64,000 nt of DNA from Vibrio gigantis (GTDB lineage Bacteria > Pseudomonadota > Gammaproteobacteria > Enterobacterales > Vibrionaceae). How positions within the stretch are numbered: position 1 is the stretch's first letter; every line of letters starts with the position of its first letter. Positions 18,418 through 30,140 of the stretch are shown here, piece by piece. The stretch spans positions 3,348,001 to 3,412,000 of the forward strand of contig NZ_AP025492.1 in NCBI RefSeq assembly GCF_024347515.1, in the 5' to 3' direction. The notes beneath the pieces were generated by a model. It was not told where the DNA came from. It made no database searches and saw only the letters and a program-made list of their open reading frames with translations. The position numbers and the translations under genes are program-made.

Positions 18418-19485
18418 TTACTTGTGGTAAGGCTTAGACAGTTCGTGAACAGCGTCAACGAATACGCCAGCGTTCTCTGGCGGCACATCTAAGTGGATAC
18501 CGTGGCCTAGGTTAAATACATGACCTGTACCACCATCGCCGAAGCCTTCAAGGATGCTACCTACTTCTTCACGAATACGTTCAGGTTGAGCGTAAAGCAC
18601 TGAAGGGTCCATGTTACCTTGCAGAGCAACTTTGTCGCCGATGCGAGCTTTTGCGTCTGCAATGTTGATTGTCCAGTCAAGGCCAACCGCATCACAACCT
18701 GTTGCTGCGATAGACTCAAGCCACATGCCGCCGTTCTTAGTGAACAGAGTTACGGGTACTCGACGACCTTCGTTTTCACGGATTAAGCCATCAACGATTT
18801 TGTGCATGTATTGCAGTGAGAATAGGTTGTAGTCACGAGGAGTCAATACCCCCCCCCATGTATCAAAGACCATTACTGATTGAGCACCCGCTTTAATTTG
18901 GGCGTTGAGGTATTCGATAACACTGTCAGCCAGCTTGTCTAGAAGCAGGTGCAGTGTTTGTGGTTCTGCGTACATCATCTTCTTGATCTTAGTGAATGCT
19001 TTAGAGCTGCCACCTTCAACCATGTATGTCGCTAGTGTCCATGGGCTGCCAGAGAAACCAATCAGTGGTACTTCGCCTTTCAGATCTTTACGAATCTGAC
19101 GAACAGCATTCATTACGTATTGAAGCTCACCTTCTGGATCAGGTAGACCAATTTTCTCTACGTCAGCTTTACACGTGATTGGACGCTCGAACTTAGGACC
19201 TTCACCTGTTTCAAAGTACAAACCTAAGCCCATTGCATCAGGGATAGTTAGGATGTCTGAGAACAAGATTGCCGCATCAAGCGGGAAACGACGTAAAGGT
19301 TGAAGGGTTACTTCTGATGCCAGTTCCGCGTTTTTGCACAAAGACATGAAATCGCCCGCTTCAGCGCGCGTTGCTTTGTACTCAGGAAGATATCGGCCAG
19401 CTTGGCGCATCATCCATACCGGTGTGTAATCAACAGGCTGTTTTAAAAGTGCGCGTAAATAGCGATCGTTTTTTAATTCGGTCAT
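18418..19485 (-). CDS. hemE: Uroporphyrinogen decarboxylase
   Basis: HemE (355 residues from this start) removes four carboxyl groups from uroporphyrinogen III in heme synthesis. [19 protein letters not shown] near the N terminus and [16 protein letters not shown] near residue 144 are the family signatures. The ATG at 19485 is preferred to one 54 bases upstream because it gives the family length (E. coli 354) and the start [14 protein letters not shown]. The conserved DTWGGV segment is encoded by a run of nine G residues on the coding strand (18849-18857), an unusual homopolymer for an essential gene. Confidence 0.97.
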   Translation of the reverse strand: MTELKNDRYLRALLKQPVDYTPVWMMRQAGRYLPEYKATRAEAGDFMSLCKNAELASEVTLQPLRRFPLDAAILFSDILTIPDAMGLGLYFETGEGPKFERPITCKADVEKIGLPDPEGELQYVMNAVRQIRKDLKGEVPLIGFSGSPWTLATYMVEGGSSKAFTKIKKMMYAEPQTLHLLLDKLADSVIEYLNAQIKAGAQSVMVFDTWGGVLTPRDYNLFSLQYMHKIVDGLIRENEGRRVPVTLFTKNGGMWLESIAATGCDAVGLDWTINIADAKARIGDKVALQGNMDPSVLYAQPERIREEVGSILEGFGDGGTGHVFNLGHGIHLDVPPENAGVFVDAVHELSKPYHK

Positions 19486-19640
19486 TCCGTTAAATTCCAA
19501 TTCAATCTTGTCTAGTTTTGATGGCAAGTATTCTAACACTGATTGAAGGGTAAAAGCTGTGTGCTTTGCAACCTAGATCAAGTTATTAACTTTTAAATCA
19601 ATGCTTAATTTGCACCCAATTACGGGAGCATGTTAAAAAT

Positions 19641-19670
19641 TTGTTCGCTAGCGAAAATTACAATTATAAC
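19641..19670 (+). promoter_or_regulatory. Promoter with internal palindrome in the hemE-nudC gap
   Basis: TTGTTC (19641-19646) and TATAAC (19665-19670) are 18 bp apart on the plus strand, opposite to both flanking genes. A perfect 12-bp palindrome, TTCGCTAGCGAA, at 19644-19655 overlaps the -35 and spacer and would suit a repressor. It drives the candidate small RNA that ends at 19743. Confidence 0.45.
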
Positions 19671-19675
19671 ATCTG

Positions 19676-19743
19676 AGTAGTCACTACTCAGCATCTCATA
19701 ACGACATCTTACTTACCCCCTCCACTTGTGGAGGGTTTTTTTT
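19676..19743 (+). ncRNA. Candidate small regulatory RNA
   Basis: No coding frame explains a strong plus-strand terminator in a gap between two minus-strand genes. The proposed transcript starts about 6-7 bases after the -10 at 19665-19670. It begins at or within an 8-bp hairpin (CTGAGTAG / CTACTCAG, 19673-19691), then has about 26 unpaired bases, then a terminator stem CCCTCCAC / GTGGAGGG and eight T residues. A 5' stem, a single-stranded linker and a U-tailed terminator are the layout of Hfq-dependent sRNAs. I do not recognise it as a named Vibrio sRNA. Confidence 0.45.
19718..19743 (+). terminator. Plus-strand intrinsic terminator between hemE and nudC
   Basis: A perfect 8-bp stem CCCTCCAC / GTGGAGGG with a two-base loop is followed by eight T residues. 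It cannot serve nudC or hemE, which run the other way. Confidence 0.88.
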
Positions 19744-19799
19744 AGCTTTTGACCACCCATAGGCCAAATACTATCACAGGTAAATTAGCGCTCTAGCAT

Positions 19800-20594
19800 C
19801 TACTCCGTAAAACCAACTTTTACCACGTCATCAACTGTTTTCTCAATCAACTGTCTCGCAATGGTTCCAACAGGAGCAACATCAGGCAGACTTATTACGT
19901 CAAACCATTGAGCATCCGAAAGCTCACTGTAGTCTGGCTTAAGCGTGCCACCAGTATAATCTGCGAGAAAGCCCATCATCATACTCGATGGAAACGCCCA
20001 TGGTTGGCTGCCAAAGTAACGAATATTACCGACATCGATACCCGTTTCTTCTTTGACTTCCCTTGCCACACACTGCTCTAGAGTCTCTCCAACTTCTAGG
20101 AAGCCCGCTATCACCGTATACATGCCTGTTTTATGCCTTGGGTGCTGCGCAAGTAATATCTTGTTGTCGTTTCGTACAGCGACAATGATGCACGGGAAGA
20201 TACGAGGATAATGAAGCGTGCGGCAATCCCCACACTGCATCGCTACTTGATTATGGTTGAGATGATTACGCCCCCCACACTGCGGGCAAAAACGCATACT
20301 TTGAGTCATGTGCCCATACTGAATAGCTTTGCTTGCAGTCAGAAAACTCGCTTCTGGCCAGTGCAGTAATTCTCTTAGGCTGACCATGCTCAGTTCATTC
20401 TCTACATCACAATCATTAAGCCAAAACACCTTGCGACCTTGATGCTGACCAATACAGATTGCATGCTCAACACTCAGTCCTAGTTCTTCAGCAGAACCAA
20501 AAGGAAACTGATCATTATTGACCCAAATATCACTACCAGAAACGACGCACCAATAAGCTTGCTCTGTCATTTTGTTATCACTTTTTTTTAACAT
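19800..20594 (-). CDS. nudC: NADH pyrophosphatase / RNA-decapping Nudix hydrolase
   Basis: NudC (264 residues) hydrolyses NADH to NMNH and AMP and removes NAD caps from RNA. A zinc ribbon, CPQCGG...CGDC, sits near residues 106-124. The Nudix box [20 protein letters not shown] fits G-x5-E-x7-R-E-U-x-E-E. The downstream SQPWAFPSS matches the NudC-specific SQPW motif with one change (Ala for Pro). The ATG at 20594 has GAGG seven bases upstream and is preferred to one 24 bases inside. It lies in the rsd-nudC-hemE order seen in enterics. Confidence 0.95.
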   Translation of the reverse strand: MLKKSDNKMTEQAYWCVVSGSDIWVNNDQFPFGSAEELGLSVEHAICIGQHQGRKVFWLNDCDVENELSMVSLRELLHWPEASFLTASKAIQYGHMTQSMRFCPQCGGRNHLNHNQVAMQCGDCRTLHYPRIFPCIIVAVRNDNKILLAQHPRHKTGMYTVIAGFLEVGETLEQCVAREVKEETGIDVGNIRYFGSQPWAFPSSMMMGFLADYTGGTLKPDYSELSDAQWFDVISLPDVAPVGTIARQLIEKTVDDVVKVGFTE

Positions 20595-20765
20595 CCCTAT
20601 GCCTCATTGCTTGCAGTTCGTTCATTTTACTGGCAATCTAATTTCATACTAGAGTTGTAGCAGAGAATATTTCAAGCTATTACTTTTAGTAGCTACCAAT
20701 AAAACGGACCCTGCTTAGGCAATTACTTGATCACAAGGTTGTGATCAGATCATGAGGACATGGTC

Positions 20766-21257
20766 ATGCTAAATAAATTCAAACAAATACAAGAACAATG
20801 GGGTGGCTCTAATGAAGTCATCGATCATTGGCTCGAAACTCGACAGTCTCTAATCGTTGAGTATTGTAAGCTTGCCGCTCTACAGCCTTCATCGTCGAAA
20901 GCAACTGCAATCACCGAACTGCCTTCTCCAGAAGAACTCCAAAAATTCAGCCAACATCTTGTTGATTACATCTCCGAAGGTCATTTCAAAATCTATGACA
21001 TGGTGATGGACAAATGGCAGTCTACTGGCTTCAAAGCAACAGACGAAATCAACCAATCTTATGGTCATATCGTTCTTACCACAGATCCACTGCTCAACTT
21101 CACCGATAAATACGCAGCCATTGAAGCGACTGATACACTAGAAAGCTTTGATAGTGAGTTATCACTCGTTGGTGAGATCCTTGAGGCTAGATTTGCGGTT
21201 GAAGACCAGCTGATTCAACAAATTGCCGACAGCCTAGCAGTTCCACCAGGAGCGTAA
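20766..21257 (+). CDS. rsd: Anti-sigma 70 factor Rsd
   Basis: Rsd (163 residues) binds the housekeeping sigma factor RpoD and helps redistribute RNA polymerase in slow growth. The start MLNKFKQIQEQWGGSNEVID, then WLETRQSLIVEYCKLA, LVDYISEGHFKIYDMV and a C-terminal GEILEARFAVEDQLI align with E. coli Rsd. The ATG at 20766 is chosen over the ATG at 20760 because GAGGAC ends too close to the latter. It is divergent from nudC and just beyond the rpoBC end, as in E. coli. Confidence 0.93.
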   Translation: MLNKFKQIQEQWGGSNEVIDHWLETRQSLIVEYCKLAALQPSSSKATAITELPSPEELQKFSQHLVDYISEGHFKIYDMVMDKWQSTGFKATDEINQSYGHIVLTTDPLLNFTDKYAAIEATDTLESFDSELSLVGEILEARFAVEDQLIQQIADSLAVPPGA

Positions 21258-21273
21258 TGGTCTAACATTTTCT

Positions 21274-21298
21274 AAGCTTGCCTCAGTGCAAGCTTTTT
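21274..21298 (+). terminator. Intrinsic terminator of rsd
   Basis: AAGCTTGC / GCAAGCTT pair around a six-base loop and are followed by T residues, 16 bp past the rsd stop. Confidence 0.88.
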
Positions 21299-21335
21299 GT
21301 TCTGTCTATAGCGTTACCTAAAAAATCCAGCTCCT

Positions 21336-21473
21336 CTACCAGAGCCTATTGGTTCGTCCATATTCTAATCCATAGTTTTTCACCAGTTTCAGACTCATGA
21401 CCTCCCTATAAACACCCAAACTTCCCTCGAGAACGCACTCACCAATAAGTCCACCAGCTAAGTAATCAAGCAT
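21336..21473 (-). CDS. Hypothetical short ORF or gene remnant between rsd and rpoC
   Basis: A minus-strand frame is open through the rpoC terminator and stays open to a TAG at 21336. From the ATG at 21473 it encodes 45 residues with protein-like composition (MLDYLAGGLIGECVLEGSLG and onward). No good ribosome binding site precedes it, and the frame upstream (KFIDQELVD) also reads like protein. It could be the 3' remnant of a degraded gene. I do not recognise the family, and chance cannot be excluded at this length. Confidence 0.25.
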   Translation of the reverse strand: MLDYLAGGLIGECVLEGSLGVYREVMSLKLVKNYGLEYGRTNRLW

Positions 21474-21527
21474 ATCGACCAACTCCTGGTCTATAAACTT
21501 CTCATTAGATACCAATACGCCAGATAC

Positions 21528-21554
21528 AAAAAAGGCACCCGAAGGTGCCTTTTT
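21528..21554 (-). terminator. Intrinsic terminator of rpoBC
   Basis: On the minus strand AAAGGCACC / GGTGCCTTTT with a TTCG tetraloop is followed by a six-T run, 29 bp past the rpoC stop. Confidence 0.93.
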
Positions 21555-21582
21555 CTTATCTCTTAGAGACTACTCGTAGAGC

Positions 21583-24500
21583 TTACTCTTCTGAAGAGAA
21601 ACCAGCGTTTAGAAGTGCTGCTAGATTGTCAGTAGCTTGTTCAGCTGAAGGACCTTCTTGCTCTTCTTCACGTTGCTTTTGACGCTCTTGGTGGTAAGCG
21701 AAACCAGTACCAGCTGGGATCAGACGACCAACAATTACGTTCTCTTTCAGACCACGAAGGTCATCACGCTTACCAGAAACCGCAGCTTCTGTTAGTACGC
21801 GAGTCGTTTCTTGGAACGATGCAGCTGAGATGAATGACTCAGTTGCAAGAGATGCTTTAGTAATACCTAGTAGGTCACGTTCGAAACGTACTAGTTCTTT
21901 ACCTTCAGCTTCTAGCTTACGGTTAGCAATCTTAACATTGTGGTACTCAACTTGTTCGCCAGGTAGGAACGGAGAGTCACCAGAATGAGTGATTGTACAC
22001 TTACGTAGCATTTGACGAACGATAGTCTCAATGTGCTTATCGTTAATCTTTACGCCTTGTAAGCGGTAAACTTCTTGAACTTCGTTCGCGATGTACTGAG
22101 TTACTGCGTGGATACCACGTAGACGCAGGATATCGTGTGGAGTTTCAGGACCGTCGGCGATTACATCACCACGTTCAATCTTCTCACCTTCGAACACGTT
22201 CAATTGACGATGCTTAGGAATCATCTCTTCGTAAGCGTCACCGCCTTCACGAGTGATTACTAGACGACGCTTACCTTTCGTTTCTTTACCGAAAGACACA
22301 GTACCTGTGTGCTCAGCAAGGATCGCAGGCTCTTTAGGCTTACGAGCTTCGAATAGGTCAGCTACGCGTGGTAGACCACCGGTGATATCTTTGTTTCCGC
22401 TCGATTTTTGAGGGATACGAGATAGTGTGTCACCGATGCCAACTTCAGCGCCATCTTCGATGTTTACAATCGCTTTGCCAGGTAGGAAGTAGTGAGCTGG
22501 CATTTCAGTACCAGGAATCATTACGTCGTTACCTTGCTCATCAACAAGTTTGATAGCTGGACGCATATCTTTACCTGCTGCTGGGCGAGCTGCTGCGTCT
22601 GTCACTTCACTTGAAGAAAGACCAGTTAGATCGTCAGTTTGACGAGAAACTGTAATACCATCGATCATATCTACGAATTGGATACGACCTGCCACTTCTG
22701 TGATGATTGGCATGGTATGCGCTTCCCAGTTAGCTACAACTTCACCAGCAGTAACTGCTGCGTTGTCGCCTTTGGTTAGCATCGAACCGTAAGGAAGTTT
22801 GTGCTTCTCTTTAGTACGGCCGAATTCATCAATAATCGTCATCTCAGATGCACGAGAAGTGATAACCAGTTTCTTATCTTTGTTAACTACGAACTTAGCA
22901 TTGTGAAGTTTCACAGTACCAGTTGTCTTAGCTTGGATGCTGTTCTCTGCTGCTGCAGTAGATGCCGCACCACCGATGTGGAACGTACGCATCGTTAGCT
23001 GTGTACCCGGTTCACCGATAGATTGTGCAGCGATAACACCAACTGCTTCACCTTGGTTCACTAGGTGACCACGTGCTAGGTCACGACCGTAACACTGTGC
23101 ACAACAACCGAAGTCTGCATCACAGGTAACAACAGAGCGCACTTTCATGCTATCTACTGAGTTGTCTTCCATGATCTGACACCACTTCTCATCAATCAGA
23201 GTATTACGTGGAATCAGTACATCTTCAGTACCCGGCTTAAGAACGTCTTCAGCAACTACACGACCTAGAGCAAGCTCAGAAAGTGCAACTTTAACGTCAC
23301 CACCTTCGATGTGAGGCATCATGTCGATACCTTCATGCGTGCCACAGTCATGTTCGTGTACTACAACGTCTTGAGCAACGTCTACTAGACGACGAGTTAG
23401 GTAACCCGAGTTTGCTGTTTTCAGTGCTGTATCCGCAAGACCCTTACGAGCACCGTGCGTTGAGATAAAGTACTGAAGGACGTTTAGACCTTCTTTAAAG
23501 TTCGCTGTGATCGGCGTTTCGATGATTGAACCATCTGGACGCGCCATCAGACCACGCATACCTGCTAGCTGACGAATCTGAGCTGCAGAACCACGTGCGC
23601 CCGAGTCGGCCATCATGTAGATGCTGTTGAACGATTCTTGCTGTTCTTCTTCGCCGTCACGGTTAATAACAGTTTCAGAAGAAAGGTTATCCATCATTGC
23701 TTTCGCAACACGGTCATTCGTAGATGCCCAGATATCGATAACTTTGTTGTAACGCTCACCCGCAGTAACAAGACCAGATTGGAATTGCTCTTGGATTTCA
23801 CGAACTTCTTCTTCAGCAGATTCAATTTCATCGTATTTCGCTTGAGGTACAACCATATCGTCGATACCTACAGAAACACCAGAAAGTGCAGCGTATGCAA
23901 AACCTGCGTACATGATTTGGTCAGCAAATACTACTGTATCTTTCAGACCAAGCTTACGGTAACACTCGTTAAGAAGAGTAGAGATCTGCTTCTTACCTAA
24001 CTTTTGGTTAACGATGCTGTACGGTAGGCCAGCTGGAACGATTTGCCATAGCATTGCACGGCCGACAGTTGTATCAACCATCTTCGTTTCAGTAGTGCTG
24101 TTACCATCTTCATCTACTACAGTCTCGGTGATACGTACTTTAACGCGAGCGTGTAGCTCAGCAGTCTTAGTACGGTATGCCTTTTCAGCCTCAGCAGGGC
24201 CAGCAAGGTACATACCTTCGCCTTTCACGTTGATCTTGTCACGTGTCATGTAGTAAAGACCCAATACAACGTCCTGAGAAGGTACGATGATCGGATCACC
24301 TGACGCTGGCGACAGAATGTTATTCGTTGACATCATCAGAGTACGTGCTTCAAGCTGTGCTTCTAGAGTTAGAGGCACGTGTACCGCCATTTGGTCACCA
24401 TCGAAGTCGGCGTTGTATGCCGCACACACTAGTGGGTGAAGCTGAATCGCTTTACCTTCGATTAGTACTGGTTCAAACGCTTGGATACCTAGACGGTGAA

Positions 24501-25785
24501 GTGTAGGTGCACGGTTAAGTAGTACTGGGTGTTCGCGGATTACTTCATCTAGGATATCCCAAACGATAGCTTCTTCGCGCTCTACCATCTTCTTAGCAGC
24601 TTTGATTGTCGTAGCCATGCCACGAGTTTCTAGCTTGCTGTAGATGAACGGCTTAAATAGCTCAAGTGCCATCTTCTTAGGAAGACCACACTGATGTAGA
24701 CGAAGGTATGGACCTACTGTGATTACAGAACGGCCAGAGTAGTCTACACGTTTACCTAGAAGGTTCTGACGGAAACGACCTTGTTTACCCTTGATCATAT
24801 CAGCAAGAGATTTCAGAGGACGCTTGTTAGAACCAGTGATAGCACGACCACGACGACCGTTATCTAGAAGTGCATCAACAGACTCTTGCAGCATACGCTT
24901 TTCGTTACGTACGATGATGTCCGGAGCAGCTAGCTCTAGAAGACGCTTCAAACGGTTGTTACGGTTGATCACACGACGGTAAAGGTCGTTCAGATCTGAA
25001 GTCGCAAAACGACCGCCATCTAGTGGTACTAGAGGACGTAGATCTGGCGGCAGAACCGGAAGTACAGTCAGAATCATCCATTGCGGATCGTTACCCGATG
25101 CAATAAACGCTTCAACTAGCTTCAGGCGCTTAGTAACTTTTTTACGCTTAGTTTCTGAGTTAGTTGTTTCTAACTCTTCGCGCATTTCTTCCACTTCTTG
25201 ATGAAGGTCCATTGTTGCAAGCAGATCTTTGATCGCTTCAGCACCCATCTTAGCAGTGAATTCGTCACCCCACTCTTCTAGACGATCCAGATACTCTTCT
25301 TCAGTAAGCATCTGAGATTTTTCTAGATCAGTCATACCTGGTTCAGTTACTACGTACATCTCGAAGTAAAGAACACGTTCGATATCACGTAGAGGGATAT
25401 CCATTAGTAGACCGATACGAGACGGTAGTGATTTTAGGAACCAGATGTGAGCAACTGGTGAAGCTAGCTCGATGTGGCCCATACGGTCACGACGAACTTT
25501 AGTTTGTGTAACTTCAACGCCACACTTCTCACAGATAACACCACGGTGCTTCAGGCGCTTGTATTTGCCACAAAGACATTCGTAGTCTTTAACTGGACCA
25601 AAAATACGTGCACAGAACAGACCATCACGCTCAGGTTTGAACGTACGATAGTTAATTGTTTCCGGCTTTTTAACTTCACCAAAAGACCATGAACGGATCA
25701 TGTCTGGTGAAGATAGACCGATTTTGATTGCATCAAATTCTTCGGTCTTATGCTGTGCTTTTAGAAAGTTTAATAAGTCTTTCAC
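21583..25785 (-). CDS. rpoC: RNA polymerase beta' subunit
   Basis: RpoC (1400 residues) is the catalytic large subunit of RNA polymerase. The zinc-binding [20 protein letters not shown] near residue 70, the magnesium-binding [13 protein letters not shown] near 458 and the second zinc site around [19 protein letters not shown] near 888 are intact. The start is the GTG at 25785, which has AGGAG six bases upstream and matches the E. coli start KDLLxFLKAQ. A longer frame opening 33 bases earlier would place the ribosome binding site inside the gene. It lies 91 bp after rpoB in the same operon. Confidence 0.98.
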   Translation of the reverse strand: MKDLLNFLKAQHKTEEFDAIKIGLSSPDMIRSWSFGEVKKPETINYRTFKPERDGLFCARIFGPVKDYECLCGKYKRLKHRGVICEKCGVEVTQTKVRRDRMGHIELASPVAHIWFLKSLPSRIGLLMDIPLRDIERVLYFEMYVVTEPGMTDLEKSQMLTEEEYLDRLEEWGDEFTAKMGAEAIKDLLATMDLHQEVEEMREELETTNSETKRKKVTKRLKLVEAFIASGNDPQWMILTVLPVLPPDLRPLVPLDGGRFATSDLNDLYRRVINRNNRLKRLLELAAPDIIVRNEKRMLQESVDALLDNGRRGRAITGSNKRPLKSLADMIKGKQGRFRQNLLGKRVDYSGRSVITVGPYLRLHQCGLPKKMALELFKPFIYSKLETRGMATTIKAAKKMVEREEAIVWDILDEVIREHPVLLNRAPTLHRLGIQAFEPVLIEGKAIQLHPLVCAAYNADFDGDQMAVHVPLTLEAQLEARTLMMSTNNILSPASGDPIIVPSQDVVLGLYYMTRDKINVKGEGMYLAGPAEAEKAYRTKTAELHARVKVRITETVVDEDGNSTTETKMVDTTVGRAMLWQIVPAGLPYSIVNQKLGKKQISTLLNECYRKLGLKDTVVFADQIMYAGFAYAALSGVSVGIDDMVVPQAKYDEIESAEEEVREIQEQFQSGLVTAGERYNKVIDIWASTNDRVAKAMMDNLSSETVINRDGEEEQQESFNSIYMMADSGARGSAAQIRQLAGMRGLMARPDGSIIETPITANFKEGLNVLQYFISTHGARKGLADTALKTANSGYLTRRLVDVAQDVVVHEHDCGTHEGIDMMPHIEGGDVKVALSELALGRVVAEDVLKPGTEDVLIPRNTLIDEKWCQIMEDNSVDSMKVRSVVTCDADFGCCAQCYGRDLARGHLVNQGEAVGVIAAQSIGEPGTQLTMRTFHIGGAASTAAAENSIQAKTTGTVKLHNAKFVVNKDKKLVITSRASEMTIIDEFGRTKEKHKLPYGSMLTKGDNAAVTAGEVVANWEAHTMPIITEVAGRIQFVDMIDGITVSRQTDDLTGLSSSEVTDAAARPAAGKDMRPAIKLVDEQGNDVMIPGTEMPAHYFLPGKAIVNIEDGAEVGIGDTLSRIPQKSSGNKDITGGLPRVADLFEARKPKEPAILAEHTGTVSFGKETKGKRRLVITREGGDAYEEMIPKHRQLNVFEGEKIERGDVIADGPETPHDILRLRGIHAVTQYIANEVQEVYRLQGVKINDKHIETIVRQMLRKCTITHSGDSPFLPGEQVEYHNVKIANRKLEAEGKELVRFERDLLGITKASLATESFISAASFQETTRVLTEAAVSGKRDDLRGLKENVIVGRLIPAGTGFAYHQERQKQREEEQEGPSAEQATDNLAALLNAGFSSEE

Positions 25786-25876
25786 ATTCAGCTCCTGTAA
25801 GGAGTTAAAGGAGCTCACTGCTGTAGCAAGCTCCCTTTTACCAAATAATCCTATCTTCTTTTAAAAAGAGGAGGGA

Positions 25877-28800
25877 TTACTCTTCGTCTTCTAGCTCGAT
25901 GTTGATACCTAGCGAGCGAATCTCTTTCAACAGTACGTTGAACGACTCTGGCATGCCAGGTTCCATGCTATGGTTACCGTCTACGATGTTCTTATACATC
26001 TTAGTACGGCCGTTAACGTCATCTGACTTAACTGTTAGCATTTCTTGTAGAGTATATGCTGCACCGTATGCTTCTAGTGCCCATACTTCCATCTCACCGA
26101 AACGCTGACCACCGAACTGAGCTTTACCACCAAGTGGTTGCTGAGTTACTAGGCTGTAAGAACCAGTTGAACGAGCATGCATCTTGTCATCAACCAAGTG
26201 GTTCAGTTTCAGCATGTACATGTAACCAACAGTTACAGGACGCTCAAACGAATCACCAGTACGACCATCAAACAGTTTAAGCTGACCAGATTCTGGCAGA
26301 TCACCCAGTTTAAGTAGTTCTTTGATTAACGCTTCTGAAGCACCGTCGAACACAGGAGTAGCAATCGGTAGACCGCCACGTAGGTTCTTGATCAGTGTAC
26401 GAACTTGATCATCAGACAGTTCAGCAATATCAACTTTCTGACGAGTATCACCAAGATCATAAACCTTCTGTAGGAACTCACGGAACTTATGCAGTTCTTG
26501 TTGCTCCTTAACCATTTGGTTGATCTTGTCACCGATACCTTTAGCAGCCAAACCTAAGTGAACTTCTAGGATCTGACCGATGTTCATACGCGATGGTACA
26601 CCCAACGGGTTAAGTACGATGTCTACAGGTTGACCTTTCTCATCGTATGGCATGTCTTCAACAGGGTTAATCTTAGAGATTACACCTTTGTTACCGTGAC
26701 GACCGGCCATCTTATCACCAGGCTGGATACGACGTTTAACCGCTAGGTAAACTTTAACAATCTTAAGAACGCCAGGCGCTAGATCATCACCTTGAGTGAT
26801 TTTACGACGCTTAGTTTCAAACTTCTTATCGAAGTCTGCTTTTAGCTCATCCCACTGCTCAGCAAGTTGCTCAAGCTGTGTTTGTAGCGCATCGTCTTCT
26901 AGAACTTGCTCTAGCCATTGCTTACGACCGATAGTATCAAGCTTAGCTTCAGAGTAACCACCAGACAGAAGTACAGCTTTAACACGGTTAAGAAGGCCAC
27001 CCTCAAGAATTTGGAACTCTTCAGTTAGGTCTTTCTTCGCTTCTTTAAGCTGCATCTGTTCGATTTCAAGTGCACGCTTGTCTTTCTCTACGCCATCGCG
27101 AGTGAAGACTTGTACATCGATGATAGTACCCGAAACAGAGTTTGGTACACGTAGAGAAGTATCTTTAACATCAGATGCTTTCTCACCGAAGATTGCACGT
27201 AGTAGCTTCTCTTCAGGTGTCAGTTGAGTTTCACCTTTAGGTGTTACTTTACCAACTAGGATGTCGCCACCCTTAACTTCAGCACCAATGTAAACGATAC
27301 CTGACTCGTCTAGTTTAGACAGAGCAGACTCACCTACGTTTGGAATATCAGCTGTGATCTCTTCAGAGCCCAGCTTAGTATCACGAGCCACACAAGATAG
27401 TTCTTGAATGTGGATTGTCGTGAAACGGTCTTCTTGAACTACGCGCTCAGATACTAAGATCGAGTCTTCGAAGTTGTAACCGTTCCAAGGCATGAATGCG
27501 ATACGCATGTTTTGGCCAAGAGCAAGTTCACCAAGGTCTGTTGAAGGACCATCAGCAAGAACATCGCCGCGTGCAACTGGTTCACCAGGAAGTACAGTTG
27601 GACGTTGGTTAATACATGTGTTTTGGTTCGAACGCGTGTACTTAGTTAGGTTGTAGATATCGATACCAGCTTCGCCAGGTACCAATTCATCTTCGTTAAC
27701 CTTAACTACGATACGAGAAGCGTCTACAGACTGAACTTGACCACCACGTTTAGCAACCGCTGTAACACCAGAGTCAACTGCGATGTTACGTTCGATACCA
27801 GTACCTACTAGAGGCTTATCAGCCTTAAGTGTTGGTACAGCTTGACGTTGCATGTTGGCACCCATCAATGCACGGTTCGCATCATCGTGTTCTAGGAACG
27901 GGATAAGCGAAGCAGCGATAGATACTACTTGGTTTGTCGCAACGTCCATGTAGTCAACGTGATCGCGTGGGTGAAGACCAGATTCACCTTTTTGACGAGC
28001 TGTGATTAGCTCATCTGCAAACGTACCTTCTTCAGTAAGAATAGTGTTTGCTTGCGCGATTACGAATTGACCTTCCTGGATTGCAGACAGGTAATCAACT
28101 TCTTCTGTTACTACACCATCTACTACACGACGGTACGGAGTTTCTAGGAAACCGTAATCGTTACAACGTGCAAACGCAGATAGCGAGTTAATTAGACCGA
28201 TGTTTGGGCCTTCAGGCGTTTCGATCGGACATAGACGACCGTAGTGAGTTACGTGAACGTCACGTACTTCGAAGCCTGCGCGCTCACGAGTAAGACCACC
28301 AGGACCTAAAGCAGAGATACGACGTTTGTGCGTAACTTCTGACAATGGGTTGTTTTGGTCCATGAACTGTGAAAGCTGTGAAGAGCCAAAGAATTCTTTA
28401 ACTGCAGCAGAGATCGGCTTAGCGTTGATAAGATCTTGAGGCATGATTGCATCAAGGTCACCAAGGCTTAGGCGCTCTTTAACGGCACGTTCTACACGAA
28501 CTAGACCAACACGGAATTGGTTTTCTGCCATTTCACCTACAGAACGAATACGACGGTTGCCAAGGTGGTCGATATCGTCCACTTCACCAATACCGTTACG
28601 GATACCGATCAGCTTCTTCATCACTTCGATGATGTCTGATTCATCCAGAGTACCGCGCTCTTCTTCTTCTTCACGCTCAATAGAGCTGTTGAACTTCATA
28701 CGGCCTACAGTTGATAGGTCGTAACGTTCTTCAGAGAAGAATAGGCTTTCGAATAGAGATTCTGCAGCTTCTTTCGTTGGTGGCTCGCCAGGACGCATCA

Positions 28801-29905
28801 TGCGGTAGATTTCTACCAATGCAGAGATGCGATCTACTGTGCTATCTGCACGTAGAGTGTCTGACATGAATGGACCGTGATCTAGGTCATTCGTGAACAG
28901 AGTTTGTAGAGCCTTGTGACCTGCTTGAGACAGGTTAGCAAGTGCTTCTAGGCTAATCTCTTGGTTCGCGCCAACGATGATCTCGCCAGTTGCTTCATTG
29001 ATGTAATCTTTAGATGCAACTTTACCAACGATGTACTCAACTGGTACTTCGATGTGCTCAACGCCATCTTTTTCAAGCTGACGGATATGACGAGCAGTAA
29101 CACGACGACCAGTCTCAACGTAAGTTTTACCGTTTGCTTCGATGTCGAATGACGCAGTTTCACCACGTAGACGATCAGGAACCAACTCCATAAGAAGAGT
29201 TTGGTCTTTAACTTCGAAGTTCACCTTGTCGAAGAACAGATCTAGGATCTCTTCAGTCGATTTACCAAGTGCACGAAGAATAATCGATGCTGGTAGCTTA
29301 CGACGACGGTCGATACGTACGAATAAGTTATCCTTAGGGTCGAACTCAAAGTCTAACCATGAGCCACGGTAAGGAATTACACGTGCGTTATAAAGAACTT
29401 TACCTGATGAGTGGGTCTTACCCTTATCACTGTCGAAGAACACGCCTGGGCTTCGGTGCAGCTGGGATACGATAACCCTCTCGGTACCATTAATTACGAA
29501 AGTACCATTGTCTGTCATAAGCGGAATTTCGCCCATGTAGACTTCTTGTTCTTTAATGTCTTTTACAGTACCTGCTGGTGCATCTCGATCAAAGATAACT
29601 AGACGTAGTTTTACGCGTAGTGGCTTTGAGTAAGTAACACCGCGGATTTGACATTCTTTAACGTCAAAAACTGGCTCACCAAGACGGTAGCTAACGTATT
29701 GCAGCTCAGAATTGCCGTTGTAGCTCTGAATTGGAAATACAGAACGGAAAGCAGCTTCAAGACCGTATTGACCTTCTGGATCCTGTTCGATGAATTTGTC
29801 GAAAGAATCAAGCTGGATCGATAACAGGTATGGAATGTCCAAAACTTGTGGACGAGTACCAAAATCCTTACGGATGCGCTTTTTCTCGGTATAAGAGTAA
29901 ACCAT
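25877..29905 (-). CDS. rpoB: RNA polymerase beta subunit
   Basis: RpoB (1342 residues, exactly the E. coli length) forms the other half of the polymerase active cleft. It starts [20 protein letters not shown] at the ATG at 29905, preceded by GAGGA. The rifampicin pocket [20 protein letters not shown] and the following [18 protein letters not shown] carry the usual sensitive-type residues. [19 protein letters not shown] and [20 protein letters not shown] near the end are invariant segments. An upstream in-frame ATG at 29998 would add 31 residues with no counterpart in the family. Confidence 0.98.
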   Translation of the reverse strand: MVYSYTEKKRIRKDFGTRPQVLDIPYLLSIQLDSFDKFIEQDPEGQYGLEAAFRSVFPIQSYNGNSELQYVSYRLGEPVFDVKECQIRGVTYSKPLRVKLRLVIFDRDAPAGTVKDIKEQEVYMGEIPLMTDNGTFVINGTERVIVSQLHRSPGVFFDSDKGKTHSSGKVLYNARVIPYRGSWLDFEFDPKDNLFVRIDRRRKLPASIILRALGKSTEEILDLFFDKVNFEVKDQTLLMELVPDRLRGETASFDIEANGKTYVETGRRVTARHIRQLEKDGVEHIEVPVEYIVGKVASKDYINEATGEIIVGANQEISLEALANLSQAGHKALQTLFTNDLDHGPFMSDTLRADSTVDRISALVEIYRMMRPGEPPTKEAAESLFESLFFSEERYDLSTVGRMKFNSSIEREEEEERGTLDESDIIEVMKKLIGIRNGIGEVDDIDHLGNRRIRSVGEMAENQFRVGLVRVERAVKERLSLGDLDAIMPQDLINAKPISAAVKEFFGSSQLSQFMDQNNPLSEVTHKRRISALGPGGLTRERAGFEVRDVHVTHYGRLCPIETPEGPNIGLINSLSAFARCNDYGFLETPYRRVVDGVVTEEVDYLSAIQEGQFVIAQANTILTEEGTFADELITARQKGESGLHPRDHVDYMDVATNQVVSIAASLIPFLEHDDANRALMGANMQRQAVPTLKADKPLVGTGIERNIAVDSGVTAVAKRGGQVQSVDASRIVVKVNEDELVPGEAGIDIYNLTKYTRSNQNTCINQRPTVLPGEPVARGDVLADGPSTDLGELALGQNMRIAFMPWNGYNFEDSILVSERVVQEDRFTTIHIQELSCVARDTKLGSEEITADIPNVGESALSKLDESGIVYIGAEVKGGDILVGKVTPKGETQLTPEEKLLRAIFGEKASDVKDTSLRVPNSVSGTIIDVQVFTRDGVEKDKRALEIEQMQLKEAKKDLTEEFQILEGGLLNRVKAVLLSGGYSEAKLDTIGRKQWLEQVLEDDALQTQLEQLAEQWDELKADFDKKFETKRRKITQGDDLAPGVLKIVKVYLAVKRRIQPGDKMAGRHGNKGVISKINPVEDMPYDEKGQPVDIVLNPLGVPSRMNIGQILEVHLGLAAKGIGDKINQMVKEQQELHKFREFLQKVYDLGDTRQKVDIAELSDDQVRTLIKNLRGGLPIATPVFDGASEALIKELLKLGDLPESGQLKLFDGRTGDSFERPVTVGYMYMLKLNHLVDDKMHARSTGSYSLVTQQPLGGKAQFGGQRFGEMEVWALEAYGAAYTLQEMLTVKSDDVNGRTKMYKNIVDGNHSMEPGMPESFNVLLKEIRSLGINIELEDEE

Positions 29906-30077
29906 GGGGTTCCTCAGCTCGCTGATAAGTGACCCAAACCACCCAAAACACTCTTCAAGAGGGGGCGGTGACAAACAGCTGTTTACTGTAGTGAACAATC
30001 ATTTCGAAAAAATGACTGTTTTTTTGCTCGGATTATGACGGTTAAACAGCGGAAAATTCGTCATAGCCCTACAGCGC

Positions 30078-30108
30078 AAAAAGGCCGGTGGTTAATAAAC
30101 CACCAGCC
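30078..30108 (-). terminator. Attenuator hairpin between rplL and rpoB
   Basis: On the minus strand GGCTGGTGGTT / AACCACCGGCC (one mismatch) with a short loop is followed by five T residues, 33 bp past the rplL stop. A partial terminator at this place sets the ribosomal protein to polymerase ratio in E. coli; the same role is inferred. Confidence 0.85.
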
Positions 30109-30140
30109 ATTAGCCTTGCGGCTAAGAAATTAAGTAATAA

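Noticed and set aside
19718..19743. Hairpin as the nudC terminator
   Set aside because: The T run is on the plus strand, whereas nudC and hemE are on the minus strand.
25786..25818. Longer rpoC start (11 extra residues)
   Set aside because: The ribosome binding site AGGAG for the GTG at 25785 would fall inside the gene, and the family begins at KDLL.
29906..29998. Longer rpoB start (31 extra residues)
   Set aside because: The family begins [16 protein letters not shown] and the ATG at 29905 has a good ribosome binding site.
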